Shown: piece by piece, positions 33,342 through 44,177 of the stretch
Position numbering within the stretch: position 1 is the stretch's first letter
Layout: each line of letters opens with the position of its first letter
Assembly: GCF_019656335.1 (NCBI RefSeq)
Contig: NZ_BPLZ01000002.1
Span: forward strand, 1 to 64,000
Source: Pseudomonas sp. NCCP-436
Lineage (GTDB): Bacteria; Pseudomonadota; Gammaproteobacteria; Pseudomonadales; Pseudomonadaceae
Length of the DNA stretch: 64,000 nt
Reading direction: 5' to 3'
Position numbers and translations under genes: made by a program
The notes under the pieces: generated by a model
Databases searched by the model: none
The model's input: only the letters and a program-made list of their open reading frames with translations
Told to the model about the DNA's origin: nothing

Positions 33342-33770
33342 TTAGCCTTTGCGCGGTGGCTGTAGGCGCTGCAGCCGGGCCTCAAGGCGGCGCTTGAGTT
33401 CGGCCTCGATCTGCGGCACGAAGTCATCGATCACGTCCTGCAGGATTAGCTGGGCAGCCGAACGCAGCTCGCTGTCGAGCTGTTGCAGTGCCGGCCTCTC
33501 GACGAGACGTGCGTTCAGACCGGCTGCCAGAGGTGGGGAGTATGGCGTGGCAGCAGAAACCGGCGTCGGGGCCGGTTGCGCCGGTGGTACGGGCTTCGCC
33601 TCAAGCTCGGGGGGCAGGCTGACGATATCCGACAGCACCGGAATGCTGTCCGGATCCAGTGAGTCGATCAGCAGTGGCGGTTGCTGGTTGTCCTGATCCA
33701 GCAGTTCGCGAATCGATTCAAGATCGTTCAGCAGTTGGGTCGGTTTATGCGGCGGCTTGGGGATGTCCAT
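33342..33770 (-). CDS. Hypothetical protein located between holC and valS
   Basis: A 142-residue protein with a proline-rich, acidic centre ([15 protein letters not shown]) and a helical C-terminal part ([24 protein letters not shown]), beginning [20 protein letters not shown]. Proteins like it are encoded at this place in many Pseudomonas genomes. I recognise no domain. Position next to the gene for the chi subunit of DNA polymerase III suggests, but does not show, a link to replication. Confidence 0.8.
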   Translation of the reverse strand: MDIPKPPHKPTQLLNDLESIRELLDQDNQQPPLLIDSLDPDSIPVLSDIVSLPPELEAKPVPPAQPAPTPVSAATPYSPPLAAGLNARLVERPALQQLDSELRSAAQLILQDVIDDFVPQIEAELKRRLEARLQRLQPPRKG

Positions 33771-33829
33771 GGCAGTCGGCAGTGCAGGGGTGGGGCGGGG
33801 CTGGCCAGTATTCTGAACGGCGCCCGGTG

Positions 33830-34249
33830 CTAAAGTTCGACTCGCTTGGGATCATACCCGCGCTGACGGTAGCTGAGGAAATTCTCGCGGCAGGCCTGCA
33901 ACAGCTCGGGCTCCTGGTTGACGATTTCGATGATCCGGGCGAAGCGCTCGACATGTGGCGACAGATTGCTGGCCAGGTTGATCAGTACGCCCTGTGGCTG
34001 CGCTGGTGGCTCGTCGGTGCCAATCACCACCGGCGACAGGGGCGTTTCGCGGTGCAGGTCATGAGGGACGAAGCGTTCGGCACGGAACTGCCAGAGCAAT
34101 TCGTTCAGCTCCTCGCAATGTGCCTCGTCGCAGCCGCGCAGGAATACCGGCAGGCCGGCAATCCAGGCCTTCAGCGCCAGGGCGGCAGCGGCACGCTGGC
34201 GGCTGGCCTGGTCACTGCTGGAGAGCACATAGAACTCGATTCTGGGCAT
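33830..34249 (-). CDS. holC: DNA polymerase III subunit chi
   Basis: A 139-residue protein, MPRIEFYVLSSSDQASRQRA onward, with the length and sequence of HolC. Features include the segment LWQFRAERFVPHDLH and VLINLASNLSPHVERFARIIEIV. Chi joins the clamp loader to SSB during replication. The gene sits in the conserved order pepA-holC-hypothetical-valS on the minus strand, with a 62-base gap to pepA. Confidence 0.95.
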   Translation of the reverse strand: MPRIEFYVLSSSDQASRQRAAAALALKAWIAGLPVFLRGCDEAHCEELNELLWQFRAERFVPHDLHRETPLSPVVIGTDEPPAQPQGVLINLASNLSPHVERFARIIEIVNQEPELLQACRENFLSYRQRGYDPKRVEL

Positions 34250-34311
34250 GGTGGTTCCGGGGCGGAAGATGAAAACCGGCGGCTGCCTGTGGCGCGCCGC
34301 CGGTAGTCAGG

Positions 34312-35892
<1,581 letters not shown>

Positions 35893-35940
35893 CTAGTTTG
35901 AGCGCTCGCGCCTGAGCCTGACAACCCTGGAGCCTCCGGT

Positions 35941-37059
35941 TTGATTGTCTTTCGCTACCTTTCCCGCGAAGTGCTGGTGACCCTGAGTGCGGTAAGTGCC
36001 GTACTGCTGGTAATCATCATGAGTGGTCGTTTCATCAAATACCTGGCTCAGGCGGCACAGGGAGTTCTTGATCCGGGAGTGCTGTTCCTGATCATGGGTT
36101 ACCGGATTCCCGGTTTTCTACAACTGATTCTGCCGCTGGGACTGTTCCTCGGCATCTTGCTGGCCTACGGGCGCATGTATCTGGACAGTGAGATGACGGT
36201 GCTCTCGGCCACGGGGGTAAGCCAGCAGCGCCTGACCCTCTACAGTATGGCGCCGGCGCTGCTGGTGGCGGTGCTGGTGGCCTGGCTCAGCCTGGGCCTG
36301 GCGCCGCAGGGAGTGGCCAGTGTGACCCGCATCCTCAATGAGCAGGATGCGTTGACCGAGCTCGATACCCTGGTGCCTGGGCGTTTCCAGTCGATGAAGG
36401 ACGGCTCGCGGGTGACCTATTCGCAAGACCTGTCGGCGGATCGCAGCGAGTTGCGCGGCGTGTTCATGTCGGAAAAACGCATGAGTGCCAACAAGCGTGA
36501 CGCCCGTGGCATTACGGTGCTGGTGGCCGAAAGTGGCCGTCAGGAAATCCAGGCGGATGGCAGCAGATATCTGATTCTGGAAAATGGCTATCGTTACGAC
36601 GGTGAACCGGGCGAAGCCGACTACCGCATCATTCGCTACGATACCTACGGCGTGCTGTTGCCCAAGCCGGAAGTGGCGCTGGAGGCCAACGAGCGCGAAG
36701 CCATGCCGACGCGTGACCTGATTGGCAGCAATGACCGGCGCATGCAGGCTGAGTTGCAATGGCGTCTGTCGATTCCCCTGCTGGTTTTCGTGGTGACGCT
36801 GTTGGCCGTACCGCTGTCGCGGGTCAATCCGCGGCAGGGGCGCTTCCTCAAGCTGTTGCCGGCCATTTTCCTTTATATGGCCTACCTTGGCCTGCTGATC
36901 GCGGCGCGCGGTGCCATCGACAAGGGCCAACTGTCGCCGGTACTGGGTATGTGGTGGGTGCACGGCATCTTCCTGGCAATTGGCCTGTTACTGCTGTACT
37001 GGGAGCGCCTGAGTCTCTGGCGAGCCAGCCGTCGCGCACTGGAGGTGGCTCATGGCTAA
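35941..37059 (+). CDS. lptF: LPS export ABC transporter permease LptF
   Basis: A 372-residue inner-membrane protein with three N-terminal and three C-terminal transmembrane helices around a periplasmic beta-jellyroll domain. The start VFRYLSREVLVTLSAVSAVL and the stretch LGLFLGILLAYGRMYLDSEM are characteristic. With LptG and LptB it extracts LPS from the inner membrane. Translation begins at a TTG at 35941. The gene overlaps lptG by eight bases, so the two are translated together. It is divergent from pepA as in other Pseudomonas. Confidence 0.96.
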   Translation: MIVFRYLSREVLVTLSAVSAVLLVIIMSGRFIKYLAQAAQGVLDPGVLFLIMGYRIPGFLQLILPLGLFLGILLAYGRMYLDSEMTVLSATGVSQQRLTLYSMAPALLVAVLVAWLSLGLAPQGVASVTRILNEQDALTELDTLVPGRFQSMKDGSRVTYSQDLSADRSELRGVFMSEKRMSANKRDARGITVLVAESGRQEIQADGSRYLILENGYRYDGEPGEADYRIIRYDTYGVLLPKPEVALEANEREAMPTRDLIGSNDRRMQAELQWRLSIPLLVFVVTLLAVPLSRVNPRQGRFLKLLPAIFLYMAYLGLLIAARGAIDKGQLSPVLGMWWVHGIFLAIGLLLLYWERLSLWRASRRALEVAHG

Positions 37060-38116
37060 GCTCGACCGCTATATCGCCACTCAGGTATTCCTGGCCATCC
37101 TGGCGGTGCTGGGGATCATCCTGAGCCTGTCACTGCTGTTCGCCTTCATTGATGAGTTGGGCGACCTGAACAAGGGTGATTACGGCCTCGGACAGGTGTT
37201 CTGGTACATCCTGCTCACCGCCCCTAGGCGCGCCTATGAGATGTTGCCGATGGCGGCGCTGATCGGCTGTCTGATCGGCCTGGGTTCTCTGGCCAGCAGC
37301 AGTGAGCTGACCATCATGCGCGCGGCCGGTGTTTCCACCGGGCGCATCGTCTGGGCGGTAATGAAGCCGATGCTGGTAGTGATGCTGGCGGGCATTCTGA
37401 TCGGCGAATATGTTGCTCCTCTAACCGAGCGGCAGGCTCAGGCGGACCGAGCCCTGGCACAGGGCGGTGGCAAGGCGCAGACCGCCAAGCGCGGGCTCTG
37501 GCATCGACAAGGGCAGGAGTATGTGCATATCAACGCCGTGCAGCCCAACGGCGTGCTGCTGGGGGTGACGCGCTACCGCTTCGACGACGAGCGTCGTCTG
37601 GAGCTGGCCAGCTTTGCCCGCCGCGCGGAATTTGCAGGTGACCACTGGGTGCTTTACAGGGTGGAGAACACCTACCTGCATGAAGATCGTAGCGAAGTGG
37701 TCAAGCGTACCAAGGAGCGTTGGGACATCGAGCTCAATCCGGATCTGCTTGGTACCGTGGTGATGGAACCAGAGTCGCTTTCGGTGACTGGTCTGTGGCA
37801 GTACATCCACTATCTGGCCGAGCAGGGCCTGAACAACGCCCGCTACTGGCTGGCCTTCTGGACCAAGGTGCTGCAGCCACTGGTCACTGCGGCACTGGTA
37901 CTGATGGCGATTTCCTTCATCTTCGGCCCGTTACGTTCGGTGACCCTCGGTCAGCGTGTGTTTACCGGCGTACTGGTGGGTTTTGTGTTCCGCATCGCCC
38001 AGGATCTGCTTGGTCCTTCGAGCCTGGTATTCGGCTTTTCGCCGTTGCTGGCGGTGCTGGTGCCGGCCGGAACTTGTGCCCTGGCCGGGGCCTGGTTGCT
38101 ACGCCGCGCCGGCTGA
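37052..38116 (+). CDS. lptG: LPS export ABC transporter permease LptG
   Basis: A 354-residue partner of LptF with the same plan of six helices and a periplasmic domain. It begins MAKLDRYIATQVFLAILAVLG, and AALIGCLIGLGSLASSSELTIMRAAG is the conserved coupling-helix region (given here in part: SSELTIMRAAG). LptF and LptG open laterally to admit LPS and hand it to LptC. Its ATG overlaps the end of lptF, and a terminator follows it. Confidence 0.96.
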   Translation: MAKLDRYIATQVFLAILAVLGIILSLSLLFAFIDELGDLNKGDYGLGQVFWYILLTAPRRAYEMLPMAALIGCLIGLGSLASSSELTIMRAAGVSTGRIVWAVMKPMLVVMLAGILIGEYVAPLTERQAQADRALAQGGGKAQTAKRGLWHRQGQEYVHINAVQPNGVLLGVTRYRFDDERRLELASFARRAEFAGDHWVLYRVENTYLHEDRSEVVKRTKERWDIELNPDLLGTVVMEPESLSVTGLWQYIHYLAEQGLNNARYWLAFWTKVLQPLVTAALVLMAISFIFGPLRSVTLGQRVFTGVLVGFVFRIAQDLLGPSSLVFGFSPLLAVLVPAGTCALAGAWLLRRAG

Positions 38117-38169
38117 TGCCGGCCCGGTTGCTGGGCAAGCAGCCAAGACACGACCACGAGAGGCCAGAG

Positions 38170-38201
38170 AAATCCGATGCCGTTTGGTGTCGGATTTTTT
38201 T
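38170..38201 (+). terminator. Rho-independent terminator after lptG
   Basis: AAATCCGA (38170-38177) pairs with TCGGATTT (38190-38197) and is followed directly by a run of T. Confidence 0.85.
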
Positions 38202-38294
38202 GCGCCCAGGTGGGCGGAGATGGTGAGGAATGCGTGCTGGCGCTTGTGGCGCAGAGAGAAGCCGCCCGGATGTTGAGTCCGGGCGGCGAGGGAG

Positions 38295-39818
38295 TTACTT
38301 CACTTCTACGGCCAGACTTTCGGCGATCTTCTTGCTCCAGATCGCAGGGCCTGTGGTGTGTACCGATTCGCCCTGAGTGTCGACCGCTACGGTCACCGGC
38401 ATGTCCTTGACCTCGAACTCGTAGATTGCCTCCATGCCCAGCTCGGGGAAGGCGATGGTCTTCGAAGCCTTGATCGCCTGGGCCACCAGATAGGCGGCGC
38501 CACCAACGGCCATCAGATACACCGCCTTGTTGTCCTTGATTGCCTCGATGGCGATCGGGCCGCGCTCGGATTTGCCGATCATGCCCAGCAAACCAGTGCT
38601 CTCGAGGATCTGGCGGGTGAACTTGTCCATGCGGGTGGCGGTGGTCGGACCTGCCGGGCCAACCACTTCGTCGCCTACCGGATCAACCGGGCCGACGTAG
38701 TAGATGAAGCGGCCTTTCAGATCCACCGGCAGTTGCTCGCCCTTGTTCAGCATGTCAACCATGCGCTTGTGCGCAGCGTCGCGGCCGGTGAGCATCTTGC
38801 CGTTGAGCAGCAGGGTTTCGCCCGGTTTCCAGCTCTGTACTTCTTCCGGGGTGACGGTGTCGAGGTTGACGCGGCGAGCACTTGGGCCGGCTTCCCAGAC
38901 GATTTCCGGGTAGGCGTCCAGAGACGGTGCCTGCAGGGCGGCCGGGCCGGAGCCGTCCAGCACGAAGTGGGCATGACGGGTGGCAGCGCAGTTGGGGATC
39001 ATGCACACCGGCAACGAGGCGGCGTGGGTCGGGTAATCCTTGATCTTGACGTCGAGCACGGTGGTCAGGCCGCCCAGGCCCTGGGCGCCGATACCCAGCT
39101 GGTTGACCTTGTCGAACAGCTCCAGGCGCAGCTCTTCGATGCGGTTCTGCGGGCCGCGGGCTTTCAGCTCATGGATGTCGATGTGCTCCATCAGCACTTC
39201 CTTGGCCATCACCGCGGCCTTCTCGGCGGTACCACCGATGCCGATGCCGAGCATGCCCGGCGGGCACCAGCCAGCGCCCATGGTCGGTACGGTCTTCAGC
39301 ACCCAGTCGACGATGGAGTCGGACGGGTTGAGCATGGCCATCTTCGACTTGTTCTCGGAGCCGCCGCCCTTGGCCGCGACGTCCACTTCCACCTTGTCAC
39401 CGGGGACGATGGAGTAGTGGATCACAGCCGGAGTGTTGTCCTTAGTGTTCTTGCGAGCACCGGCCGGGTCGGCCAGGATCGAGGCGCGCAGGACGTTTTC
39501 CGGCAGGTTGTAGGCGCGACGCACGCCCTCGTTGATCATGTCGTCGAGGCTCATGGTGGCGCCGTCCCAGCGTACATCCATACCGACCTTGACGAACACT
39601 GTGACAATGCCGGTGTCCTGGCAGATCGGGCGGTGGCCGGTGGCACACATGCGCGAGTTGATCAGGATCTGCGCCATGGCGTCCCTGGCGGCAGGCGACT
39701 CCTCGCGCAGATAGGCCTCGTGCATGGCCTGGATGAAGTCGACGGGGTGGTAATAGGAGATGAACTGCAGCGCGTCGGCGACGCTCTGGATCAGATCGTC
39801 CTGCTTGATCACGGTCAT
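38295..39818 (-). CDS. Class I (iron-sulfur) fumarate hydratase
   Basis: A 507-residue enzyme of the FumA/FumB type with both halves fused: the alpha part (RPICQDTGIVTVFVKVG, MGAGWCPPGMLGIG) with the three cysteines expected to bind the 4Fe-4S cluster, and the beta part (GKMLTGRDAAHKRM, FIYYVGPVDPVGDEVVGPAG). It interconverts fumarate and malate in the TCA cycle. The gene is divergent from the SadC-like cyclase, the arrangement seen at PA4333-PA4332 in P. aeruginosa. Confidence 0.95.
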   Translation of the reverse strand: MTVIKQDDLIQSVADALQFISYYHPVDFIQAMHEAYLREESPAARDAMAQILINSRMCATGHRPICQDTGIVTVFVKVGMDVRWDGATMSLDDMINEGVRRAYNLPENVLRASILADPAGARKNTKDNTPAVIHYSIVPGDKVEVDVAAKGGGSENKSKMAMLNPSDSIVDWVLKTVPTMGAGWCPPGMLGIGIGGTAEKAAVMAKEVLMEHIDIHELKARGPQNRIEELRLELFDKVNQLGIGAQGLGGLTTVLDVKIKDYPTHAASLPVCMIPNCAATRHAHFVLDGSGPAALQAPSLDAYPEIVWEAGPSARRVNLDTVTPEEVQSWKPGETLLLNGKMLTGRDAAHKRMVDMLNKGEQLPVDLKGRFIYYVGPVDPVGDEVVGPAGPTTATRMDKFTRQILESTGLLGMIGKSERGPIAIEAIKDNKAVYLMAVGGAAYLVAQAIKASKTIAFPELGMEAIYEFEVKDMPVTVAVDTQGESVHTTGPAIWSKKIAESLAVEVK

Positions 39819-40152
39819 TGGGGCGCTCCTCTATCAGGGAACATCTACAAGGAAGCGCCGAATCATCGCCCGGCGCAACGGCAAACCAGGGGGGAAGGTG
39901 CGTCTTCCGGCTGCAGCGGGCAGCAGCGCGATTTTGGCTGTTGCCGGTTGGCGCGGGGCGTGCTGGAGGCCCGAGCGTCTGTGCCGTATATCCCGTCAGG
40001 TGCGCTACCCCCCCCTGAAGGCGCGGCAGTATACCGCGCCGGCCTCGATGGGCACAGCCGGCTAAGGTCGCGAGGTGTAGCGATGAAGTGGTTATTGCAA
40101 CCTAGGCATTTCTCTGATCGGCGAGTAGAGTACGGCGAGGTGCCACTATGGG
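39819..40152. other. Divergent intergenic region between fumarase and the diguanylate cyclase
   Basis: These 334 bases hold no supported gene. The part near fumarase has its leader with AGGAGCGCC before the start. A run of seven C lies at about 40010. The stretch nearest the cyclase (40080-40140) is AT-richer and probably carries its promoter, but I could not fix the hexamers. Confidence 0.5.
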
Positions 40153-41292
40153 ATGGAGCCCATGAGCATGATCATCACCCCGCGGAGAACGCAGCGCAGC
40201 CTACGACGTCTTCTGCTCAAACGCTTTGCAATGGCACTCGCGACTTACGTGATGATGGCGCTCGTCTGCTGGTTTGCGGTGTTCAGCGGGCTTTACCAGG
40301 GCGCCCGGGTTACGGTGGTCTGGCTCACTGTGGGGGTGTTCGCCAGTCAACTGGTGTTTCTCTGGCTGTTTCTCTCAGGACGCAACCTGCTCTTTCGCGA
40401 CCCCAGCATGACCGAAGGACAGTTACTGGTGGCCCTGACCTGGCTCGCGCTGGTGCTGGCGCTGTTCGACAGCGTGCGCGGCAGCATCCTGGCATTCTAC
40501 GTGCCGATACTGCTGTTCGGCGTGTTGAAGCTGACGCCGCGGGCTTTCGTGCGCTGCTGCGTGTTTGCCTTCTTCGGTTTTGCCGCGATGATGCTGATCG
40601 AGGTTTACCGTCAGCAACTGGTCAGCCTGGGCATGGCCTGGCTGCAGGTTTGGGTGCTGCTTGTACTGCTGGTATGGTTGAGTCTGTTTTCTTGCTACGT
40701 GCAGAGTATGCGTCAGCGTATGCGCCAGCGTCGCTTCGCTCTGCAGGCGAACCAGAATACTCTGCGTGGCATGATGCGTCAGTTGGAGGATCTGGCTGCG
40801 ACTGACGAACTGACCGGACTCTACAACCGTAGACATTTCCTGCGTCTTGCCAGCCGGGAGGTGCAACGCATGCAGCCGGGGCTGCACCATGGTCTGGCGC
40901 TGATAGATCTGGATCATTTCAAACGGATCAATGACGCCCACGGGCATGCCGCCGGAGACCGCGTGCTGCAGACTTTCGCGGCCATTGTCCGGGCTTGCCT
41001 GCGAGACGGTGATATAGTGGCTCGCTATGGCGGTGAGGAATTCGTCCTGCTGCTGCCCAATACCGATACCGATCAATTCCTCGCTTGCTGCGAGCGCTTG
41101 CGTGAGGCCTTCGCCCGGGCCGAGCCGGTGGGTATAGAAGTGGGGCCACTGAGCCTCTCCATCGGCATGACCCTGTTGTCTGCCGATGACGATCTCGACG
41201 AGGCTCTGCAGCGTGCCGATCAGGCCCTGTACAAGGCCAAACGCAGTGGCCGCAACCGCTGCGACGCCAGTTGGAAATACGCCGATGCCTGA
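40153..41292 (+). CDS. sadC: Membrane diguanylate cyclase, SadC-like
   Basis: A 379-residue protein. Six hydrophobic segments fill the first 185 residues, followed by a short coiled stretch and a GGDEF domain with DELTGLYNRRHFL, LIDLDHFKRINDAHGH and the active-site loop RYGGEEFVLLLP (GGEEF). It should make cyclic di-GMP at the membrane. Its place beside fumarase, ferredoxin reductase and enoyl-CoA hydratase is that of SadC (PA4332), which controls the swimming-to-biofilm switch, although it is shorter than the P. aeruginosa protein. The start may be the ATG at 40153 or 40162. The end overlaps the reductase gene. Confidence 0.85.
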   Translation: MEPMSMIITPRRTQRSLRRLLLKRFAMALATYVMMALVCWFAVFSGLYQGARVTVVWLTVGVFASQLVFLWLFLSGRNLLFRDPSMTEGQLLVALTWLALVLALFDSVRGSILAFYVPILLFGVLKLTPRAFVRCCVFAFFGFAAMMLIEVYRQQLVSLGMAWLQVWVLLVLLVWLSLFSCYVQSMRQRMRQRRFALQANQNTLRGMMRQLEDLAATDELTGLYNRRHFLRLASREVQRMQPGLHHGLALIDLDHFKRINDAHGHAAGDRVLQTFAAIVRACLRDGDIVARYGGEEFVLLLPNTDTDQFLACCERLREAFARAEPVGIEVGPLSLSIGMTLLSADDDLDEALQRADQALYKAKRSGRNRCDASWKYADA

Positions 41293-42223
41293 ATTGCGGT
41301 TTCGCCAGCGCAGCGTCGAGGTGGCGAGCCAGAGCAATCTGCTTGATGCCTTGCTGGCGGCTGATGTGGCCGTACCCTATAGCTGCCGTGCTGGTAGCTG
41401 CCATGCCTGTCTGGTGCGCTGTGTCGCCGGGGAGCCGCAGGATGACCGCCCCGAGGCGCTGGATGCGCAATTGCGTGCAGAGGGCTGGCGTCTGGCCTGC
41501 CAGTGCCGGGTGATTGACGACCTGCAGGTCGAGCCCTTTGATCCGCAGCATGATGCCGTCGGCGCCCGTGTCGTAGGGGTGGACTGGCCGGCACCGCAGG
41601 TGCTGCGCCTGCGTCTGGAGCCGGATCGGCCGTTGCGCTACCGTGCCGGTCAGCATCTACTGCTGTGGCATGGCGCGACCTTGGCACGACCATACTCGCT
41701 GGCCAGTCTGCCGGATGCAGAACCCTGGCTGGAGTTTCATATCGACTGTCGCGGAACCGGAGCCTTCCGTAATGCGGCGCGCCAGCTGCAGGTAGGAGAC
41801 AGTCTGCGCCTGGGTGAGCTGCGCGGCGGTGCACTGCACTACGACCCGGACTGGCAGGTGCGGCCGCTCTGGCTGTTGGCCTGCGGCACCGGCCTGGCAC
41901 CGCTGTATGGGGTGCTACGTGAGGCCTTGCGCCAGGATCACCGTGGGCCAATACGGCTCATTCATCAGGCTCATGATGTGACTGAGCATTATCTGCGTGA
42001 GCCTCTGCAGGCGCTGGCATCGGTTTATCCGAACCTGCAACTTGAGTGGCTGACGACGTCCGAGCAGGCGGCGTTTTTGGCGGATCTGCGGCTTGTTTCG
42101 CGACAGACCCTCGTCTTAGCCTGCGGTTCAGCTTCCAGCGTGGAAGCCTTTGCCCGTCGCCTGTTTTTGATCGGCGTACCGCGTAGTCAGGTGCTGGCCG
42201 ACATCTTTTTATCTCGCGCATAG
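41285..42223 (+). CDS. 2Fe-2S ferredoxin-type oxidoreductase (ferredoxin reductase)
   Basis: A 312-residue two-domain protein. Residues 1-90 form a plant-type ferredoxin with CRAGSCHACLVRC and a later LACQC supplying four cysteines. The rest is an FNR-type module, with RPYSLASLPDAE for FAD and LLACGTGLAPLYGVLREA for NAD(P)H. This arrangement is found in phenol hydroxylase reductase-like proteins. The start ATG at 41285 overlaps the end of the cyclase gene by eight bases. The matching gene in P. aeruginosa is PA4331. The redox partner is unknown. Confidence 0.9.
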   Translation: MPELRFRQRSVEVASQSNLLDALLAADVAVPYSCRAGSCHACLVRCVAGEPQDDRPEALDAQLRAEGWRLACQCRVIDDLQVEPFDPQHDAVGARVVGVDWPAPQVLRLRLEPDRPLRYRAGQHLLLWHGATLARPYSLASLPDAEPWLEFHIDCRGTGAFRNAARQLQVGDSLRLGELRGGALHYDPDWQVRPLWLLACGTGLAPLYGVLREALRQDHRGPIRLIHQAHDVTEHYLREPLQALASVYPNLQLEWLTTSEQAAFLADLRLVSRQTLVLACGSASSVEAFARRLFLIGVPRSQVLADIFLSRA

Positions 42224-42247
42224 GCCGGTTGCAGTGTCGGCCCCGGC

Positions 42248-42391
42248 ATGACCGCTGCATTCTTGCTCGGCAGCGCGATAAGCGAGGCGGCTGCCCGTGG
42301 CTTTGCCGAGTCTCCCGAGTACCAGGCGATTTCGCTGGATCGCAAGGCCGGTGCCAATACCCTATCCCTGCTGATGCAGGGGCTCGGTTGA
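42248..42391 (+). pseudogene. Short ORF resembling the tail of a DUF1330-type protein
   Basis: A 47-codon frame ends with ESPEYQAISLDRKAGANTLS and LLMQGLG, which resembles the C-terminal SPEYQAI segment of DUF1330 proteins. Those are usually about twice as long. The frame is closed just upstream by the stop of the reductase gene, and the first 18 residues do not match. It is probably a remnant, or a very short gene with no known role. Confidence 0.3.
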
Positions 42392-42415
42392 CCCTGTAAC
42401 GAGAATGGAGAGCGC

Positions 42416-43189
42416 ATGAGCGAACACCTGTGTATCGAGCGTGACGGCGGTCTGCTGACCCTGCGCATGCACCGCCCGGACAAGAAGAATGCGCTCACCC
42501 GCGCCATGTATGCCGGTATGGCGGCCGCGCTGGAAGAAGCCGCTGCCGACCGTTCGATACGTGTGGTTCTGCTGACCGGTGGCCAGAGCTGCTTCACCAG
42601 CGGCAATGATGTTGCCGATTTCCTCCAGGCGCCGCCAGCCGGAGCGGACAGCGAGGTGTTTCGCTTTATGCGCGCGCTGTTCGATTTCGCCAAGCCGGTT
42701 GTGGCTGCAGTAGCAGGCCCGGCTGTGGGCATCGGTACCACATTGTTGTTGCATTGCGATCTGGTTTACATCAGCCGTGATGCACAGTTGAGAATGCCTT
42801 TCGTCAATCTCGGATTGTGTCCGGAGTACGGTTCCAGTCTGATCCTGCCGCAGTTGGTCGGGCATGCGCGGGCGGCCGAGCTGCTGCTGCTCGGCGAGAC
42901 ATTCAGCGGTGCCCAGGCCGCGCAGTGGGGCATCGCCAACGAGGCACTGGAGGACGGCGCGGCGACCCTGGCGAAGGCGCGACAGATGGCGCAGCGTTTC
43001 CTGACGCTGGCGCCTTCGGCGGTGCTGGACAGCAAGCGCCTGATGCGGGCGCCGGGGCGCGAGGAACTGCGCCGGGTGATCGAGGAGGAGGGCGCCCTGT
43101 TCGGCCAGCGCTTGCGCTCGCCGGAGGCCATCGAGGCGCTATCGGCTTTTATGCAGCGGCGCACGCCCGACTTCTCGAAGTTCGGCTGA
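42416..43189 (+). CDS. Enoyl-CoA hydratase/isomerase-family protein
   Basis: A 257-residue crotonase-fold protein. CFTSGNDVADFLQ is the first oxyanion-hole region and AVAGPAVGIGTTLLLHCDLVY the second, with MPFVNLGLCPEYGSSLILPQ following. The family usually has catalytic Glu residues in this last part, and one Glu is seen in CPEYGSS, as in delta3,delta2-enoyl-CoA isomerases. It is the last gene of a set with the cyclase and the reductase, matching PA4330, and a terminator follows it. The substrate is not known. Confidence 0.9.
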   Translation: MSEHLCIERDGGLLTLRMHRPDKKNALTRAMYAGMAAALEEAAADRSIRVVLLTGGQSCFTSGNDVADFLQAPPAGADSEVFRFMRALFDFAKPVVAAVAGPAVGIGTTLLLHCDLVYISRDAQLRMPFVNLGLCPEYGSSLILPQLVGHARAAELLLLGETFSGAQAAQWGIANEALEDGAATLAKARQMAQRFLTLAPSAVLDSKRLMRAPGREELRRVIEEEGALFGQRLRSPEAIEALSAFMQRRTPDFSKFG

Positions 43190-43219
43190 GGCATTAAGCC
43201 CGGTCAATGCCTCATGAAA

Positions 43220-43241
43220 AAACCCGCAGATTCGCGGGTTT
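43220..43241. terminator. Terminator between the hydratase gene and the PA3496-like gene
   Basis: AAACCCGC and GCGGGTTT form an eight-base stem with a six-base loop. A-rich sequence precedes it and T-rich sequence follows it, so it can serve both convergent genes. Confidence 0.8.
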
Positions 43242-43247
43242 CTTCAT

Positions 43248-43427
43248 TTAGATGTCGAAGTCGTATTCAGCCAGTTGCTTGTGCAGGCGGCGCTCTTCGA
43301 GGAAATTGTCGATGATGCGGCGCTTGGTCAGATTGGTCTTGGCGACTTCAACTACAGGCTCGACATCGTCTGCATCGTCTGCGACAAAGTCTTCGTCCAG
43401 TTCGAGGTCATCTTTGTCTGTGCTCAT
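43248..43427 (-). CDS. Small acidic PA3496-family protein
   Basis: A 59-residue protein, too short to be found easily. It reads MSTDKDDLELDEDFVADDAD, then VEPVVEVAKTNLTKRRI, and ends LHKQLAEYDFDI. It resembles the PA3496 family, annotated as putative envelope integrity proteins in Pseudomonas, and lies next to nth as PA3496 does. An acidic N-terminal half and a basic helix make up the whole. Function is not established by the sequence. Confidence 0.8.
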   Translation of the reverse strand: MSTDKDDLELDEDFVADDADDVEPVVEVAKTNLTKRRIIDNFLEERRLHKQLAEYDFDI

Positions 43428-43538
43428 CTACTTCACTCCAGGCCGGGTACCAGGGCCGTTTGCGCACCTTATAGCGGCAAAAATAGGGCGGGTAAAAAAG
43501 ATTTTTTCAATCAGATGATTGATAGGATCTAGATCGCG

Positions 43539-44177
43539 TCAATCATCCGAAGTCTTGGCCTTGTACTCGCACAGATCCTCGATGCGACAGGCTCCGCAGC
43601 GCGGTTTACGGGCCGTGCAGACATAGCGGCCATGCAGGATCAGCCAGTGATGGGCGTCGAGCAGATAATCCTTGGGGACGAACCTGAGCAACTTCTTCTC
43701 CACCTCCAGCACATTCTTGCCAGGGGCGATGCCGGTGCGGTTACTGACCCGGAAGATGTGTGTGTCAACTGCCATGGTTGGCTGACGGAAGGCGGTATTC
43801 AGCACTACGTTGGCGGTCTTGCGGCCGACCCCGGGCAGAGCCTCAAGGTCTTCGCGGTTGTCCGGCACCTGGCCGCCGTGCTTTTCGACGAGGATGCGAC
43901 AGGTCTCGATGACGTTCTTCGCCTTGCTGTTGTACAGCCCGATGGTCTTGATGTATTCGCTCAGCCCTTCGATCCCCAGGGCATGGATGGCTTCGGGAGT
44001 GTTGGCCACCGGAAACAGCCGGGCGGTAGCCTTGTTGACTCCGACGTCGGTGGCCTGGGCGGAGAGGATGACCGCGATCAGCAGCTCAAATGGGGTGCTG
44101 TAGGCCAGTTCAGTCCTGGGGTTGGGATTGTCTTCGTGCAGGCGGCGAAAGATTTCGAGTCGTTTGGCGGCGTTCAT
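43539..44177 (-). CDS. nth: Endonuclease III
   Basis: A 212-residue base-excision repair glycosylase/AP lyase. The helix-hairpin-helix LEALPGVGRKTANVVLNTAF contains the catalytic lysine, the aspartate is in MAVDTHIFRVSNRTG, and four cysteines near the end (CTARKPRCGACRIEDLC) hold the 4Fe-4S cluster. It removes oxidised pyrimidines. It overlaps the last rnf gene by one base on the minus strand, the arrangement seen in other Pseudomonas. Confidence 0.97.
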   Translation of the reverse strand: MNAAKRLEIFRRLHEDNPNPRTELAYSTPFELLIAVILSAQATDVGVNKATARLFPVANTPEAIHALGIEGLSEYIKTIGLYNSKAKNVIETCRILVEKHGGQVPDNREDLEALPGVGRKTANVVLNTAFRQPTMAVDTHIFRVSNRTGIAPGKNVLEVEKKLLRFVPKDYLLDAHHWLILHGRYVCTARKPRCGACRIEDLCEYKAKTSDD

